Source: Omphiscola glabra (lineage: Eukaryota > Mollusca > Gastropoda > Lymnaeidae). From it: a stretch of DNA of 64,000 nt. The stretch lies in the NCBI GenBank assembly GCA_964017045.1, contig OZ024808.1, forward strand, positions 8,689,284 to 8,753,283, in the 5' to 3' direction. Positions 13,671-30,270 of the stretch are shown one piece after another (positions within the stretch are counted from its first letter, which is position 1; the number at the start of each line of letters is the position of its first letter). Under the pieces are notes generated by a model. The model made no database searches and was not told the origin of the DNA. It saw only the letters and a list, made by a program, of their open reading frames with translations. Position numbers and translations under genes: made by a program.

Positions 13671-16600
13671 TACATCTAAAACTACATTTACAACTGCAAT
13701 TACATCAGCTATATCTAAAACTACATCTAAAACTACATCTATAACTACAACTACATCAGCTAAATATAAAACTATATTCTACAACTACATCTACATCTAC
13801 AACTTCATCTACAACTAAATCTAAAACTACATCTACAACCCGCAACTACATCAGCTACATCTAAAACTACATCTACAACTTTATCTACAACTACATCTAA
13901 AACTACATCTACAACTGCAACTACATCAGTTACAAATAAAACTACATCTACATCTAAAACTACATCTACAACTACATTTAAAACTTACTCTACAAATGCA
14001 AATACATCAGCTACATCTAAAACTACATCTCCAACTACATCTAATACTACATCTACATCTGCAACTACATCAGTTACATCTACAACTACATCTACAACTA
14101 CATCTAAAACTACATCTACAACTTCATCTACAACTACATCTAAAACTACATCTACAACTGCAACTACATCAGCTACATCTAAAACTACATCTACAACTAC
14201 ATCTACATCTACAACTGCAACTACAACTACAACTACATCTAAAACTACATCTACAACTTCATCTACAACTACATCTAAAACTACATATACAACTGCAACT
14301 ACATCAGCTACATCTAAAACTACATCTAAAACTACATCTACAGCTACATCTACAACTACATCTTAAACTACATATACAACTGCAACTACATCAGTTACAT
14401 CTAAAACTACATCTACAACTGCATCTACAGCTACATCTAAAACTACATCTACAACTGCAAATACATAAGCTACACCTAAAACTACATTTACAATTGCAAC
14501 TACATCAGCTACATATAAAACTACATTTAAACTACATCTACAACTACATCTAAAACTAGAACTACATCTAAAACTACATCTACAACTGCTACTACATCAG
14601 TTACATCTAAAACGACATCTACAACTGCAACTACATCAGCTATATCTAAAACTACATCTACAACTGCAACTACATCAGCTAAACCTAAAACTACAAATAC
14701 AACTACAATTACATCTAAAACTACATTTACACAGAAACAACATCAGCTACATCTTAAAGTACATCTACAACTACATCAGTTAAATCTAAAACTACACCTA
14801 CAACTGCAATTACATCAGCTACATCTAAAACTACATCTACAACTGCAACTACATCAGCTACATCTAAAACTACATTTACAACTGCAACTACATCATCTAC
14901 ATCTAAAATTACATCTACAACTGCATCTACATCTAAAACTACATCTATAACTTCATCTACAACTATATCTAAAACTACATCTACAACTGCAAATACATCA
15001 GCTACATTTAAAACTACATCTAAAACTGCATCTCCAACTACATCTAAAACTACATCTACAACTATATCTCCAACTATATCTAAAACTACATCTACAACTG
15101 CAACTACATCGCCTACATCTAAAACTACATCTAAATCTACATTTACAATTGCAAGTACATTAGCTACATCTAAAACTACAACTAAATCTACATCTACATC
15201 TAAAAGTACATCTACAACTGCAACTACATCAGATACATCTAAAACTACATCTAAAACTACATTTAAAACTACATCTAAAACTACATCTACAACTGCAACT
15301 ACATCAGCTACATATAAAACTACATCTACAACTGCAACTACATCAACTACATCAGCTACATCTTAAACTGCATATCCAACTACATCTAAAACTACATCTA
15401 CAACTACATCTACAACTACATCTAAAATTACATCTACAACTGCAACTACATCAGCTACATCTAAAACTACATCTAAAACTACATCTACAACTTTATCTAC
15501 AACTACATCTTAAACTACATCTACAACTGCAACTACATCAGTTACATCTTAAACTGCATCTCCAACTACATCTAAAACTACATCTCCAACTATATCTAAA
15601 ACTACATTTACAACTGCAACTACATCAGCTACATCTAAAACAATATCTACAACTACATATAAAACTACATCTACAGCTGCAAATATATCAGCTACATCTA
15701 AAACTACATTTACAACTACATCTAAAAGTACATCTACATCTGCAACTACATCAGCTACATCTAAAACTACATCTACAACTGCATCTCAATCTACATCTAC
15801 AACTACATCTAAAACTACATTTACAACTTCAACTACATCAGCTACATCTACAACTAAATCTAAAGTTACATCTACAACTGCATCAGCTACATCTAAAACT
15901 ACATCCACAACTGCAACTACATCAGTTACATCTACAACTGCAACTAAATCAGCTACATCTAAAAGTACATCGACAACTACATATAAAACTACATCTAAAA
16001 CAACTCAACTACATCAGCTACATATAAAACTACATCTACAACTGCAACTACATCAGCTACATCTAAAATTACATCTACATTTACATCTAAAACTACATCT
16101 ACAACTACATCTAAAACTACATCTACAACTGCAACTACATCAGCTACATCGAAAACTACATCTAAAACTACATCTATTACTGCAACTACATCAGCTACAT
16201 CTACAACTACATCTAAAACTACATCTACAGCTGCAAATATATCAACTTCATCTACAACTATATCTAAAACTACAACAACATCTACAACTACTTCTACAAC
16301 TACATCTACAACTGCATCTACAGCTACATCTAAAATTACATCTACAACTACATAAGCTATATCTAAAACTACATTTACGATTGCAACTACATCAGCTACA
16401 TCTAAAACTACATCTAAAACTAAATCTAAAACTACATCTACAACTACATCTAAAACTACAACTACATCTAAAACAACATCTACAACTGCAACTACATCAG
16501 CTACACCTAAAACTACATCTAAAACTACATCTAAACCCATATCTACAACTGCTACTACATAAGCTACATCTAAAACTACATCTAAAACTAAATCTACAAC

Positions 16601-19600
16601 TACATCTACAAATACATCTAAAACTACATCTATAACTACAACTACATCAGCTCTATATACATCTACATCTGCAACTACATCTAAAATTACTTCTACAACT
16701 GCAAATACATAAGCTACATCTTAAACTACATTTACAACTACATCTAAAACTACATCTACAACATTCAAATACATAAGCTACTGCATTTAAATCAGCTACA
16801 TCTAAAACTACATCTAAATCTACATCTACAATTGCAAGTACATTAGCTACATCTAAAACTACAACTAAATCTACATCTACATCTAAAAGTACATCTACAA
16901 CTGCAACTACATCAGATACATCTGAAACTACATCTAAAACTACATTTAAAACTACATCTAAAACTACATCTTCAACTGCAACTACATCAGCTACATAAAA
17001 AACTACATCTACAACTGCAACTACATCAACTACATCAGCTACATCTTAAACTGCATATCCAACTACATCTAAAACTACATCTACAACTACATCTACAACT
17101 ACATCTAAAATTACATCTACAACTGCAACTACATCAGCTACATCTAAAACTACATCTAAAACTACATCTACAACCTTATCTACAACTACATCTAAAACTA
17201 CATCTACAACTGCAACTACATCAGTTACAAATAAAACTACATCTACATCTAAAACTACATCTACAACTACATTTAAAACTTACTCTACAACTGCCAATAC
17301 ATCAGCTACATCTAAAACTACATCTCCAACTACATCTAATACTACATCTACATCTGCAACTACATCAGTTACATCTACAACTACATCTACATCTACAACT
17401 GCAACTACAACTACATCTAAAACTACATCTACAACTTCATCTACAACTACATCTAAAACTACATCTACAACTGCAACTACATCAGCTACATCTAAAACTA
17501 CATCTACAACTGCATCTACAGCTACATCTAAAACTACATCTACAACTGCAAATACATAAGCTACATCTAAAACTACATTTACAATTGCAAGTACATCAGC
17601 TACATCTAAAACTACATTTAAACTACATCTACATCTACAACTACATCTAAAACTACAACTACATCTAAAACTACATCTACAACTGCTACTACATCAGTTA
17701 CATCTAAAACTACATCTACAACTGCAACTACATCAGCTACATCTAAAACTACATCTACAACTGCAACTACATCAGCTACACCTAGAACTACATCTACAAC
17801 TACAATTACATCTAAAACTACATTTACATATGCAACTACATCAGCTACATCTTAAAGTACATCTACAACTACATCAGTTACATCTAAAACTACATCTACG
17901 ACTGCAATTACACCAGCTACATCTACAACTGCAACTACATCAGCTACATCTAAAACTACATCTACAACTACACTACAATTACATATAAAACTACATTTAC
18001 AACTGCAACTACATAAGCTACATCTAAAACTACTTATAAAACTACATCTACGACTACATCTACAACTACATTTAGAACTGCAACTACATCTGCTAAATAT
18101 AAAACTACATCTCCAACTACATCTAAAACTACATCTAAAACTACATCTAAAACTACAACTACATCTAAAACTACATCTACAACTGCTACTACATCAGTTA
18201 CATCTAAAACGACATCTTCAACTGTAACTATATCAGCTACATTTAAAACTATATCTACAACTACAACTACAATTACATCTAAAACTACATTTACACATGC
18301 AACTACATCAGCTCTATATACATCTACATCTGCAACTACATCTAAAATTACTTCTACAACTGCAAATACATAAGCTACATCTTAAACTACATTTACAACT
18401 ACATCTAAAACTACATCTACAACATTCAAATACATAAGCTACTGCATTTAAATCAGCTACATCTAAAACTACATCTAAATCTACATCTAAAACTACATCT
18501 AAATCTACATCTACAATTGCAAGTACATTAGCTACATCTAAAACTACAACTAAATCTACATCTACATCTAAAAGTACATCTACAACTGCAACTACATCAG
18601 ATACATCTAAAACTACATCTAAAACTACATTTAAAACTACATCTAAAACTACATCTACAACTGCAACTACATCAGCTACATATAAAACTACATCTACAAC
18701 TGCAACTACATCAACTACATCAGCTACATCTTAAACTGCATATCCAACTACATCTAAAACTACATTTACAACTGCAATTACATCAGCTATATCTAAAACT
18801 ACATCTAAAACTACATCTATAACTACAACTACATCAGCTAAATATAAAACTATATTCTACAACTACATCTACATCTACAACTTCATCTACAACTAAATCT
18901 AAAACTACATCTACAACCCGCAACTACATCAGCTACATCTAAAACTACATCTACAACTTTATCTACAACTACATCTAAAACTACATCTACAACTGCAACT
19001 ACATCAGTTACAAATAAAACTACATCTACATCTAAAACTACATCTACAACTACATTTAAAACTTACTCTACAAATGCAAATACATCAGCTACATCTAAAA
19101 CTACATCTCCAACTACATCTAATACTACATCTACATCTGCAACTACATCAGTTACATCTACAACTACATCTACAACTACATCTACATCTACAACTGCAAC
19201 TACAACTACATCTAAAACTACATCTACAACTTCATCTACAACTACATCTAAAACTACATCTACAACTGCAACTACATCAGCTACATCTAAAACTACATCT
19301 ACAACTACATCTACATCTACAACTGCAACTACAACTACAACTACATCTAAAACTACATCTACAACTTCATCTACAACTACATCTAAAACTACATCTACAA
19401 CTGCAACTACATCAGCTACATCTAAAACTACATCTAAAACTACATCTACAGCTACATCTACAACTACATCTAAAACTACATATACAACTGCAACTACATC
19501 AGTTACATCTAAAACTACATCTACAACTGCATCTACAGCTACATCTAAAACTACATCTACAACTGCAAATACATAAGCTACACCTAAAACTACATTTACA

Positions 19601-22600
19601 ATTGCAACTACATCAGCTACATATAAAACTACATTTAAACTACATCTACAACTACATCTAAAACTAGAACTACATCTAAAACTACATCTACAACTGCTAC
19701 TACATCAGTTACATCTAAAACTACATCTACAACTGCAACTACATCAGCTATATCTAAAACTACATCTACAACTGCAACTACATCAGCTAAACCTAAAACT
19801 ACAAATACAACTACAATTACATCTAAAACTACATTTACACAGCAACAACATCAGCTACATCTTAAAGTACATCTACAACAACATCAGTTAAATCTAAAAC
19901 TACACCTACAACTGCAATTACATCAGCTACATCTAAAACTACATCTACAACTGCAACTACATCAGCTACATCTAAAACTACATTTACAACTGCAACTACA
20001 TCATCTACATCTAAAATTACATCTACAACTGCATCTACATCTAAAACTACATCTATAACTTCATCTACAACTATATCTAAAACTACATCTACAACTGCAA
20101 ATACATCAGCTACATTTAAAACTACATCTAAAACTGCATCTCCAACTACATCTAAAACTACATCTACAACTATATCTCCAACTATATCTAAAACTACATC
20201 TACAACTGCAACTACATCGCCTACATCTAAAACTACATCTAAATCTACATCTACAATTGCAAGTACATTAGCTACATCTAAAACTACAACTAAATCTACA
20301 TCTACATCTAAAAGTACATCTACAACTGCAACTACATCAGATACATCTAAAACTACATCTAAAACTACATTTAAAACTACATCTAAAACTACATCTACAA
20401 CTGCAACTACATCAGCTACATATAAAACTACATCTACAACTGCAACTACATCAACTACATCAGCTACATCTTAAACTGCATATCCAACTACATCTAAAAC
20501 TACATCTACAACTACATCTACAACTACATCTACAACTGCAACTACATCAGCTACATCTAAAACTACATCTAAAACTACATCTACAACTTTATCTACAACT
20601 ACATCTAAAACTACATCTACAACTGCAACTACATCAGTTACATCTTAAACTGCATCTCCAACTACATCTAAAACTACATCTCCAACTATATCTAAAACTA
20701 CATTTACAACTGTAACTACATCAGCTACATCTAAAACAATATCTACAACTACATCTAAAACTACATCTACAGCTGCAAATATATCAGCTACATCTAAAAC
20801 TACATTTACAACTACATCTAAAAGTACATCTACATCTGCAACTACATCAGCTACATCTAAAACTACATCTACAACTGCATCTCAATCTACATCTACAACT
20901 ACATCTAAAACTACATTTACAACTTCAACTACATCAGCTACATCTACAACTAAATCTAAAGTTACATCTACAACTGCATCAGCTACATCTAAAACTACAT
21001 CCACAACTGCAACTACATCAGTTACATCTAAAACTACATCTACAACTGCAACTAAATCAGCTACATCTAAAAGTACATCGACAACTACATATAAAACTAC
21101 ATCTAAAACAACTCAACTACATCAGCTACATATAAAACTACATCTACAACTGCAACTACATCAGCTACATCTAAAATTACATCTACATTTACATCTAAAA
21201 CTACATCTACAACTACATCTAAAACTACATCTACAACTGCAACTACATCAGCTACATCGAAAACTACATCTAAAACTACATCTATTACTGCAACTACATC
21301 AGCTACATCTACAACTACATCTAAAACTACATCTACAGCTGCAAATATATCAACTTCATCTACAACTATATCTAAAACTACAACTACATCTACAACTACT
21401 TCTACAACTACATCTACAACTGCATCTACAGCTACATCTAAAATTACATCTACAACTACATAAGCTATATCTAAAACTACATTTACGATTGCAACTACAT
21501 CAGCTACATCTAAAACTACATCTAAAACTAAATCTAAAACTACATCTACAACTACATCTAAAACTACAACTACATCTAAAACAACATCTACAACTGCAAC
21601 TACATCAGCTACACCTAAAACTACATCTAAAACTACATCTAAACCCATATCTACAACTGCTACTACATAAGCTACATCTAAAACTACATCTAAAACTAAA
21701 TCTACAACTACATCTACAAATACATCTAAAACTACATCTATAACTACAACTACATCAGCTGTATATACATCTACATCTGCAACTACATCTAAAATTACTT
21801 CTACAACTGCAAATACATAAGCTACATCTTAAACTACATTTACAACTACATCTAAAACTACATCTACAACATTCAAATACATAAGCTACTGCATTTAAAT
21901 CAGCTACATCTAAAACTACATCTAAATCTACATCTAAAACTACATCTAAATCTACATCTACAATTGCAAGTACATTAGCTACATCTAAAACTACAACTAA
22001 ATCTACATCTACATCTAAAAGTACATCTACAACTGCAACTACATCAGATACATCTGAAACTACATCTTAAACTACATTTACAACTACATCTAAAACTACA
22101 TCTACAACATTCAAATACATAAGCTACTGCATTTAAATCAGCTACATCTAAAACTACATCTAAATCTACATCTAAAACTACATCTAAATCTACATCTACA
22201 ATTGCAAGTACATTAGCTACATCTAAAACTACAACTAAATCTACATCTACATCTAAAAGTACATCTACAACTGCAACTACATCAGATACATCTAAAACTA
22301 CATCTAAAACTACATTTAAAACTACATCTAAAACTACATCTACAACTGCAACTACATCAGCTACATATAAAACTACATCTACAACTGCAACTACATCAAC
22401 TACATCAGCTACATCTTAAACTGCATATCCAACTACATCTAAAACTACATCTACAACTACATCTACAACTACATCTAAAATTACATCTACAACTGCAACT
22501 ACATCAGCTACATCTAAAACTACATCTAAAACTACATCTACAACTGCAACTACATCAGTTACAAATAAAACTACATCTACATCTAAAACTACATCTACAA

Positions 22601-24190
22601 CTACATTTAAAACTTACTCTACAACTGCCAGTACATCAGCTACATCTAAAACTACATCTCCAACTACATCTAATACTACATCTACATCTACAACTACATC
22701 TGCAACTACAACTACATCTAAAACTACATCTACAACTTCATCTACAACTACATCTAAAACTACATCTAAAACTACATCTACAACTTTATCTACAACTACA
22801 TCTAAAACTACATCTACATCTGCAACTACATCAGTTACATCTACAACTACATCTACATCTACAACTGCAACTACAACTACATCTAAAACTACATCTACAA
22901 CTTCATCTACAACTACATCTAAAACTACATCTACAACTGCAACTACATCAGCTACATCTAAAACTACATCTACAACTGCATCTACAGCTACATCTAAAAC
23001 TACATCTACAACTGCAAATACATAAGCTACATCTAAAACTACATTTACAATTGCAAGTACATCAGCTACATCTAAAACTACATTTAAACTACATCTACAT
23101 CTACAACTACATCTAAAACTACAACTACATCTAAAACTACATCTACAACTGCTACTACATCAGTTACATCTAAAACTACATCTACAACTGCAACTACATC
23201 AGCTACATCTAAAACTACATCTACAACTGCAACTACATCAGCTACACCTAGAACTACATCTACAACTACAACTACAATTACATCTAAAACTACATTTACA
23301 TATGCAACTACATCAGCTACATCTTAAAGTACATCTACAACTACATCAGTTACATCTAAAACTACATCTACGACTGCAATTACATCAGCTACATCTACAA
23401 CTGCAACTACATCAGCTACATCTAAAACTACATCTACAACTACACTACAATTACATATAAAACTACATTTACAACTGCAACTACATAAGCTACATCTAAA
23501 ACTACTTATAAAACTACATCTACGACTACATCTACAACTACATTTAGAACTGCAACTACATCTGCTAAATATAAAACTACATCTCCAACTACATCTAAAA
23601 CTACATCTAAAACTACATCTAAAACTACAACTACATCTAAAACTACATCTACAACTGCTACTACATCAGTTACATCTAAAACGACATCTTCAACTGTAAC
23701 TATATCAGCTACATTTAAAACTATATCTACAACTACAACTACAATTACATCTAAAACTACATTTACACATGCAACTACATCAGCTCTATATACATCTACA
23801 TCTGCAACTACATCTAAAATTACTTCTACAACTGCAAATACATAAGCTACATCTTAAACTACATTTACAACTACATCTAAAACTACATCTACAACATTCA
23901 AATACATAAGCTACTGCATTTAAATCAGCTACATCTAAAACTACATCTAAATCTACATCTAAAACTACATCTAAATCTACATCTACAATTGCAAGTACAT
24001 TAGCTACATCTAAAACTACAACTAAATCTACATCTACATCTAAAAGTACATCTACAACTGCAACTACATCAGATACATCTAAAACTACATCTAAAACTAC
24101 ATTTAAAACTACATCTAAAACTACATCTACAACTGCAACTACATCAACTACATCAGCTACATCTTAAACTGCATATCCAACTACATCTAA
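13671..24190. repeat. Super-repeat of about 5.1-5.5 kb, two tandem copies
   Basis: The rare string actatattct occurs at 13,771 and 18,849 (offset 5,078). The block around 15,995-16,540 recurs at 21,103-21,648 (offset 5,108). The marker at 16,763 recurs at 21,871 (5,108) and the one at 18,424 at 23,896 (5,472). The second copy is longer because of internal duplications, including about 238 bp between the markers at 21,871 and 22,109. Copies are very similar, with isolated substitutions. Junction near 18,752; outer boundaries approximate. Confidence 0.85.
21836..22310. repeat. Local tandem duplication of about 238 bp
   Basis: The marker attcaaatacataagct and its neighbours (tcttaaactac before it, acaattgcaagtac and cagatacatc after it) occur twice, 238 bp apart. 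The equivalent part of the first 5.1-kb copy has one. Confidence 0.8.
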
Positions 24191-25380
24191 AACTACATCT
24201 ACAACTACATCTACAACTACATCTAAAATTACATCTACAACTGCAACTACATCAGCTACATCTAAAACTACATCTAAAACTACATCTACAACTGCAACTA
24301 CATCAGTTACAAATAAAACTACATCTACATCTAAAACTACATCTACAACTACATTTAAAACTTACTCTACAACTGCCAGTACATCAGCTACATCTAAAAC
24401 TACATCTCCAACTACATCTAATACTACATCTACATCTGCAACTACATCAGTTACATCTACAACTACATCTGCAACTACAACTACATCTAAAACTACATCT
24501 ACAACTTCATCTACAACTACATCTAAAACTACATCTACAACTGCAACTACATCAGCTACATCTAAAACTACATCTACAACTGCATCTACAGCTACATCTA
24601 AAACTACATCTACAACTGCAAATACATAAGCTACATCTAAAACTACATTTACAATTGCAACTACATCAGCTACATCTAAAACTACATTTAAACTACATCT
24701 ACATCTAAAACTTTATCTAAAACTACAACTACATCTAAAACTACATCTACAACTGCTACTACATCAGTTACATCTAAAACTACATCTACAACTGCAACTA
24801 CATCAGCTACATCTAAAACTACATCTACAACTGCAACTACATCAGCTACACCTAGAACTACATCTACAACTACAATTACATCTAAAACTACATTTACATA
24901 TGCAACTACATCAGCTACATCTTAAAGTACATCTACAACTACATCAGTTACATCTAAAACTACATCTACGACTGCAATTACATCAGCTACATCTAAAACT
25001 ACATCTACAACTGCAACTACATCAGCTTACAAACATGCAACTACATCAGCTACATCTTAAAGTACATCTACAACTACATCAGTTACATCTAAAACGACAT
25101 TTACAACTGCAACTACATCAACTACATCTAAAACTACATCTAAAACTACATTTATAACTGCAACTACATCTAAAATTACATCTACAACTGCATCTACATC
25201 TAAAACTACATCTACAACTTCATCTACAACTATATCTAAAACTAAATCTACAACTGCATATACAGCTACATCTAAAACTACATCTACAACTGCAAAACAT
25301 CAGCTACATCTAAAACTACATCTAAAACTACAACTACAACTAAAACTACACCTACAACTGCAACTACATCAGTTACATCT

Positions 25381-25850
25381 TAAACTGCATCTCAAACTAC
25401 ATCTAAAACTACATCTACAACTACATCTACAACTGCAACTACATCAGCTACATCGAAAACTACATCTAAAACTACATCTACAACTGCAACTACATCAGCT
25501 ACATCTACAACTGCATCTAAAACTACATCTACAGCTGCAAATATATCAGCTACATCTAAAACTACATTTACAACTACATCTAAAAGTAAATCTATAACTG
25601 CAACTACATCAGTTACATCTTAAACTGCATCTCCAACTACATCTAAAACTACATCTACAACTACATCTACAACTGCAACTACATCAGCTACATCGAAAAC
25701 TACATCTAAAACTACATCTACAACTGCAACTACATCAGCTACATCTACAACTACATCTAAAACTACATCTACAGCTGCAAATATATCAGCTACATCTAAA
25801 ACTACATTTACAACTACATCTAAAAGTACATCTATAACTGCAACTACATC
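25381..25850. repeat. 240-bp HOR, tandem pair
   Basis: 25,381-25,620 and 25,621-25,850 align line by line. I see three substitutions (ctcaaac/ctccaac, ctgcatct/ctacatct, agtaaatc/agtacatc) before they diverge. 240 is 20 base units of 12. A related pair, spaced 252 bp, lies at about 37,691-38,165. Confidence 0.85.
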
Positions 25851-25922
25851 TGCTAAATATAAAACTACATCTCCAACTACATCTAAAACTACATCTATAA
25901 CTACATCTAAAATTACAACTAC

Positions 25923-25927
25923 ATCTA
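25923..25927. other. Related empty site for the LTR insertion
   Basis: Single ATCTA flanked by the same left and right sequences that flank the LTR element at 1949 and 9365, without the element. A third such site is at 38,239-38,243. Confidence 0.8.
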
Positions 25928-26842
25928 AAACTACATCTACAACTGCTACTACATCAGCTAAATCTAAAACTACATCTACAACTGTAACTATATCAGCTAC
26001 ATCTAAAACTATATCTACAACTACAACTACAATTACATCTAAAACTACATTTACACATGTAACTACATCAGCTACATCTTAAAGTACATCTACAACTACA
26101 TCAGTTACATCTAAAACTACATCTATAACTGCAACTACATCAGCTACATCTAAAACTACATCTACAACTACATCTACAACTTCACTACAATTACATCTAA
26201 AACTACATTTACAACTGTATCAGCTACATCTAAAACTCCTTATACAACTACATCTAAAACTACATCTACAACTGCAAGTACATCAACTACATCTAAAACT
26301 ACATCTTAAACTACATCTACAACTACATCTACAACTACACTACAATTACATCTAAAACTACATTTACAACTGCAACTACATCAGCTACATCTAAAACTCC
26401 TTATACAACTACATCTAAAACTACATCTACAACTGCAAGTACATCAACTACATCTAAAACTACATCTAAAACTACATCTACAACTATATCTACAACTACA
26501 TCTACAAATACATCTAAAACTACATCTAAAATTTCAACTACATCGGCTACATCTAAAACTACATCTACAACTTCATCAACAACTACATTTACATCTATAA
26601 CTACATCTACAACTACTATAAAACTAAATCTAGAACTGCAACTACATCAGCTACATCTAAAACAACATCTACAAATACATCAACAACTACATCTAAAACT
26701 ACATCTACAACTGCATTTAAATCAGCTACATCTAAAACTACATCCACAAATACATCTACATCTAAAACTACATCTGAAACTGTAACTACATTAGCTACAT
26801 CTAAAGCTACATCTAAAACTACATCTACAACTGCATATACAG

Positions 26843-29607
26843 CTACATCTAAAACTACATCTACAACTGCAAATACATCAGCTACATCTAAAATTACATC
26901 TACAACTGCAACTACATCAGCTACATCTAAAACTACATCTAAAACTACATCTACAACTTTATCTACAACTACATCTAAAACTACATCTACAACTGCAACT
27001 ACATCAGTTACATCTTAAACTGCATCTCCAACTACATCTAAAACTACATCTCCAACTATATCTAAAACTACATTTACAACTGCAACTGCAACTACATCAG
27101 CTACATCTAAAACAACATCTACAAATACATCAACAACTACATCTAAAACTACATCTACAACTGCATTTAAATCAGCTACATCTAAAACTACATCCACAAA
27201 TACATCTACATCTAAAACTACATCTGAAACTGTAACTACATTAGCTACATCTAAAGCTACATCTAAAACTACATCTACAACTGCATATACAGCTACATCT
27301 AAAACTACATCTACAACTGCAAATACATCAGCTACATCTAAAACTACATCTGAAACTGTAACTACATTAGCTACATCTAAAGCTACATCTAAAACTACAT
27401 CTACAACTACATCTAAAACTACATCTTCAACTACATCTAAAACTACAACTACAACTAAAAATACACATACAACTGCAACTACATCAGTAACATCTAAAAC
27501 TACATCTATAACTGCAACTACATCAGCTTCAACTAAAACTATATCTAAAACTAAATCAGCTACATCTAAAACTACATCTACAACTACAACTACAATTACA
27601 TCTAAAACTACATTTACAACTGCAACTACATCAGCTACATCTAAAACTACATATAAAACTACATCTACAACTACGTCTAAAACTACATCTAAAACTACAT
27701 CTACAACTGCAAATACATCAGCTACATCTAAAATTACATCTACAACTGCAACTACATCAGCTACATCTAAAACTACATCTAAAACTACATCTACAACTTT
27801 ATCTACAACTACATCTAAAACTACATCTACAACTGCAACTACATCAGTTACATCTTAAACTGCATCTCCAACTACATCTAAAACTACATCTCCAACTATA
27901 TCTAAAACTACATTTACAACTGCAACTGCAACTACATCAGCTACATCTAAAACAACATCTACAAATACATCAACAACTACATCTAAAACTACATCTACAA
28001 CTGCATTTAAATCAGCTACATCTAAAACTACATCCACAAATACATCTACATCTAAAACTACATCTGAAACTGTAACTACATTAGCTACATCTAAAGCTAC
28101 ATCTAAAACTACATCTACAACTGCATATACAGCTACATCTAAAACTACATCTACAACTGCAAATACATCAGCTACATCTAAAACTACATCTGAAACTGTA
28201 ACTACATTAGCTACATCTAAAGCTACATCTAAAACTACATCTACAACTACATCTAAAACTACATCTTCAACTACATCTAAAACTACAACTACAACTAAAA
28301 ATACACATACAACTGCAACTACATCAGTAACATCTAAAACTACATCTATAACTGCAACTACATCAGCTTCAACTAAAACTATATCTAAAACTAAATCAGC
28401 TACATCTAAAACTACATCTACAACTACAACTACAATTACATCTAAAACTACATTTACAACTGCAACTACATCAGCTACATCTAAAACTACATATAAAACT
28501 ACATCTACAACTACGTCTAAAACTACATCTAAAACTACATCTACAACTGCAAATACATCAGCTACATCTAAAATTACATCTACAACTGCAACTACATCAG
28601 CTACATCTAAAACTACATCTAAAACTACATCTACAACTTTATCTACAACTACATCTAAAACTACATCTACAACTGCAACTACATCAGTTACATCTTAAAC
28701 TGCATCTCCAACTACATCTAAAACTACATCTCCAACTATATCTAAAACTACATTTACAACTGCAACTGCAACTACATCAGCTACATCTAAAACAACATCT
28801 ACAAATACATCAACAACTACATCTAAAACTACATCTACAACTGCATTTAAATCAGCTACATCTAAAACTACATCCACAAATACATCTACATCTAAAACTA
28901 CATCTGAAACTGTAACTACATTAGCTACATCTAAAGCTACATCTAAAACTACATCTACAACTGCATATACAGCTACATCTAAAACTACATCTACAACTGC
29001 AAATACATCAGCTACATCTAAAACTACATCTGAAACTGTAACTACATTAGCTACATCTAAAGCTACATCTAAAACTACATCTACAACTACATCTAAAACT
29101 ACATCTTCAACTACATCTAAAACTACAACTACAACTAAAAATACACATACAACTGCAACTACATCAGTAACATCTAAAACTACATCTATAACTGCAACTA
29201 CATCAGCTTCAACTAAAACTATATCTAAAACTAAATCAGCTACATCTAAAACTACATCTACAACTACAACTACAATTACATCTAAAACTACATTTACAAC
29301 TGCAACTACATCAGCTACATCTAAAACTACATATAAAACTACATCTACAACTACGTCTAAAACTACATCTAAAACTACATCTACAACTGCAAATACATCA
29401 GCTACATCTAAAATTACATCTACAACTGCAACTACATCAGCTACATCTAAAACTACATCTAAAACTACATCTACAACTTTATCTACAACTACATCTAAAA
29501 CTACATCTACAACTGCAACTACATCAGTTACATCTTAAACTGCATCTCCAACTACATCTAAAACTACATCTCCAACTATATCTAAAACTACATTTACAAC
29601 TGCAACT
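26843..29607. repeat. 840-bp HOR, 3.3 perfect tandem copies
   Basis: Sequence from 26,843 repeats with a period of exactly 840 bp (70 units of 12) until 29,607. I compared every 60-base block of the three full copies and found no difference. Before 26,843 the phase partner differs (agctac against aactac), and after 29,607 it differs (tgcaacta against tgcaactg). Each unit contains tctgaaactgtaac twice, gcatttaaatcag, catcttaaactgc and ctacgtctaaaac. Perfect identity means the most recent amplification in the window, or recent gene conversion. An assembly artefact must be excluded. Confidence 0.95.
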
Positions 29608-30270
29608 ACATCAGCTACATCTAAAACAATATCTACAACTACATCTAAAACTACATCTACAGCTGCAAATATATCAGCTACATCTAAAACTACATTTACA
29701 ACTACATCTAAAAGTACATCTACATCTGCAACTACATCAGCTACATCTAAAACTACATCTACAACTGCATCTCAATCTACACCTACAACTACATCTAAAA
29801 CTACATTTACAACTTCAACTACATCAGCTACATCTACAACTAAATCTAAAGTTACATCTACAACTGCATCAGCTACATCTAAAACTACATCTACAACTGC
29901 AACTACATCAGCTAAACCTAAAACTACAAATACAACTACAATTACATCTAAAACTACATTTACACAGCAACAACATCAGCTACATCTTAAAGTACATCTA
30001 CAACTACATCAGTTAAATCTAAAACTACACCTACAACTGCAATTACATCAGCTACATCTAAAACTACATCTACAACTGCAACTACATCAGCTACATCTAA
30101 AACTACATTTACAACTGCAACTACATCATCTACATCTAAAATTACATCTACAACTGCATCTACATCTAAAACTACATCTATAACTTCATCTACAACTATA
30201 TCTAAAACTACATCTACAACTGCAAATACATCAGCTACATTTAAAACTACATCTAAAACTGCATATACAG
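29608..30270. repeat. Mixed satellite
   Basis: 12-mer array between two HOR blocks. It resumes the aaaacaatatc and aatatatcagc type sequence seen at 15.6-15.9 kb and 20.7-20.9 kb, then the acacagcaacaacatc block seen at 14.7 and 19.85 kb. No gene is visible. Confidence 0.8.

Larger units (their letters stand above)
24191..26842. repeat. Mixed satellite
   Basis: 12-mer array combining pieces seen elsewhere: the cttactctacaactgcc block near 24,360, tcgaaaact blocks, and aaaactcctta blocks near 26,225 and 26,390. It also includes a short interruption (cagcttacaaacatgcaac) near 25,023. It contains the 240-bp pair and the empty site listed separately. No gene is visible. Confidence 0.8.
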
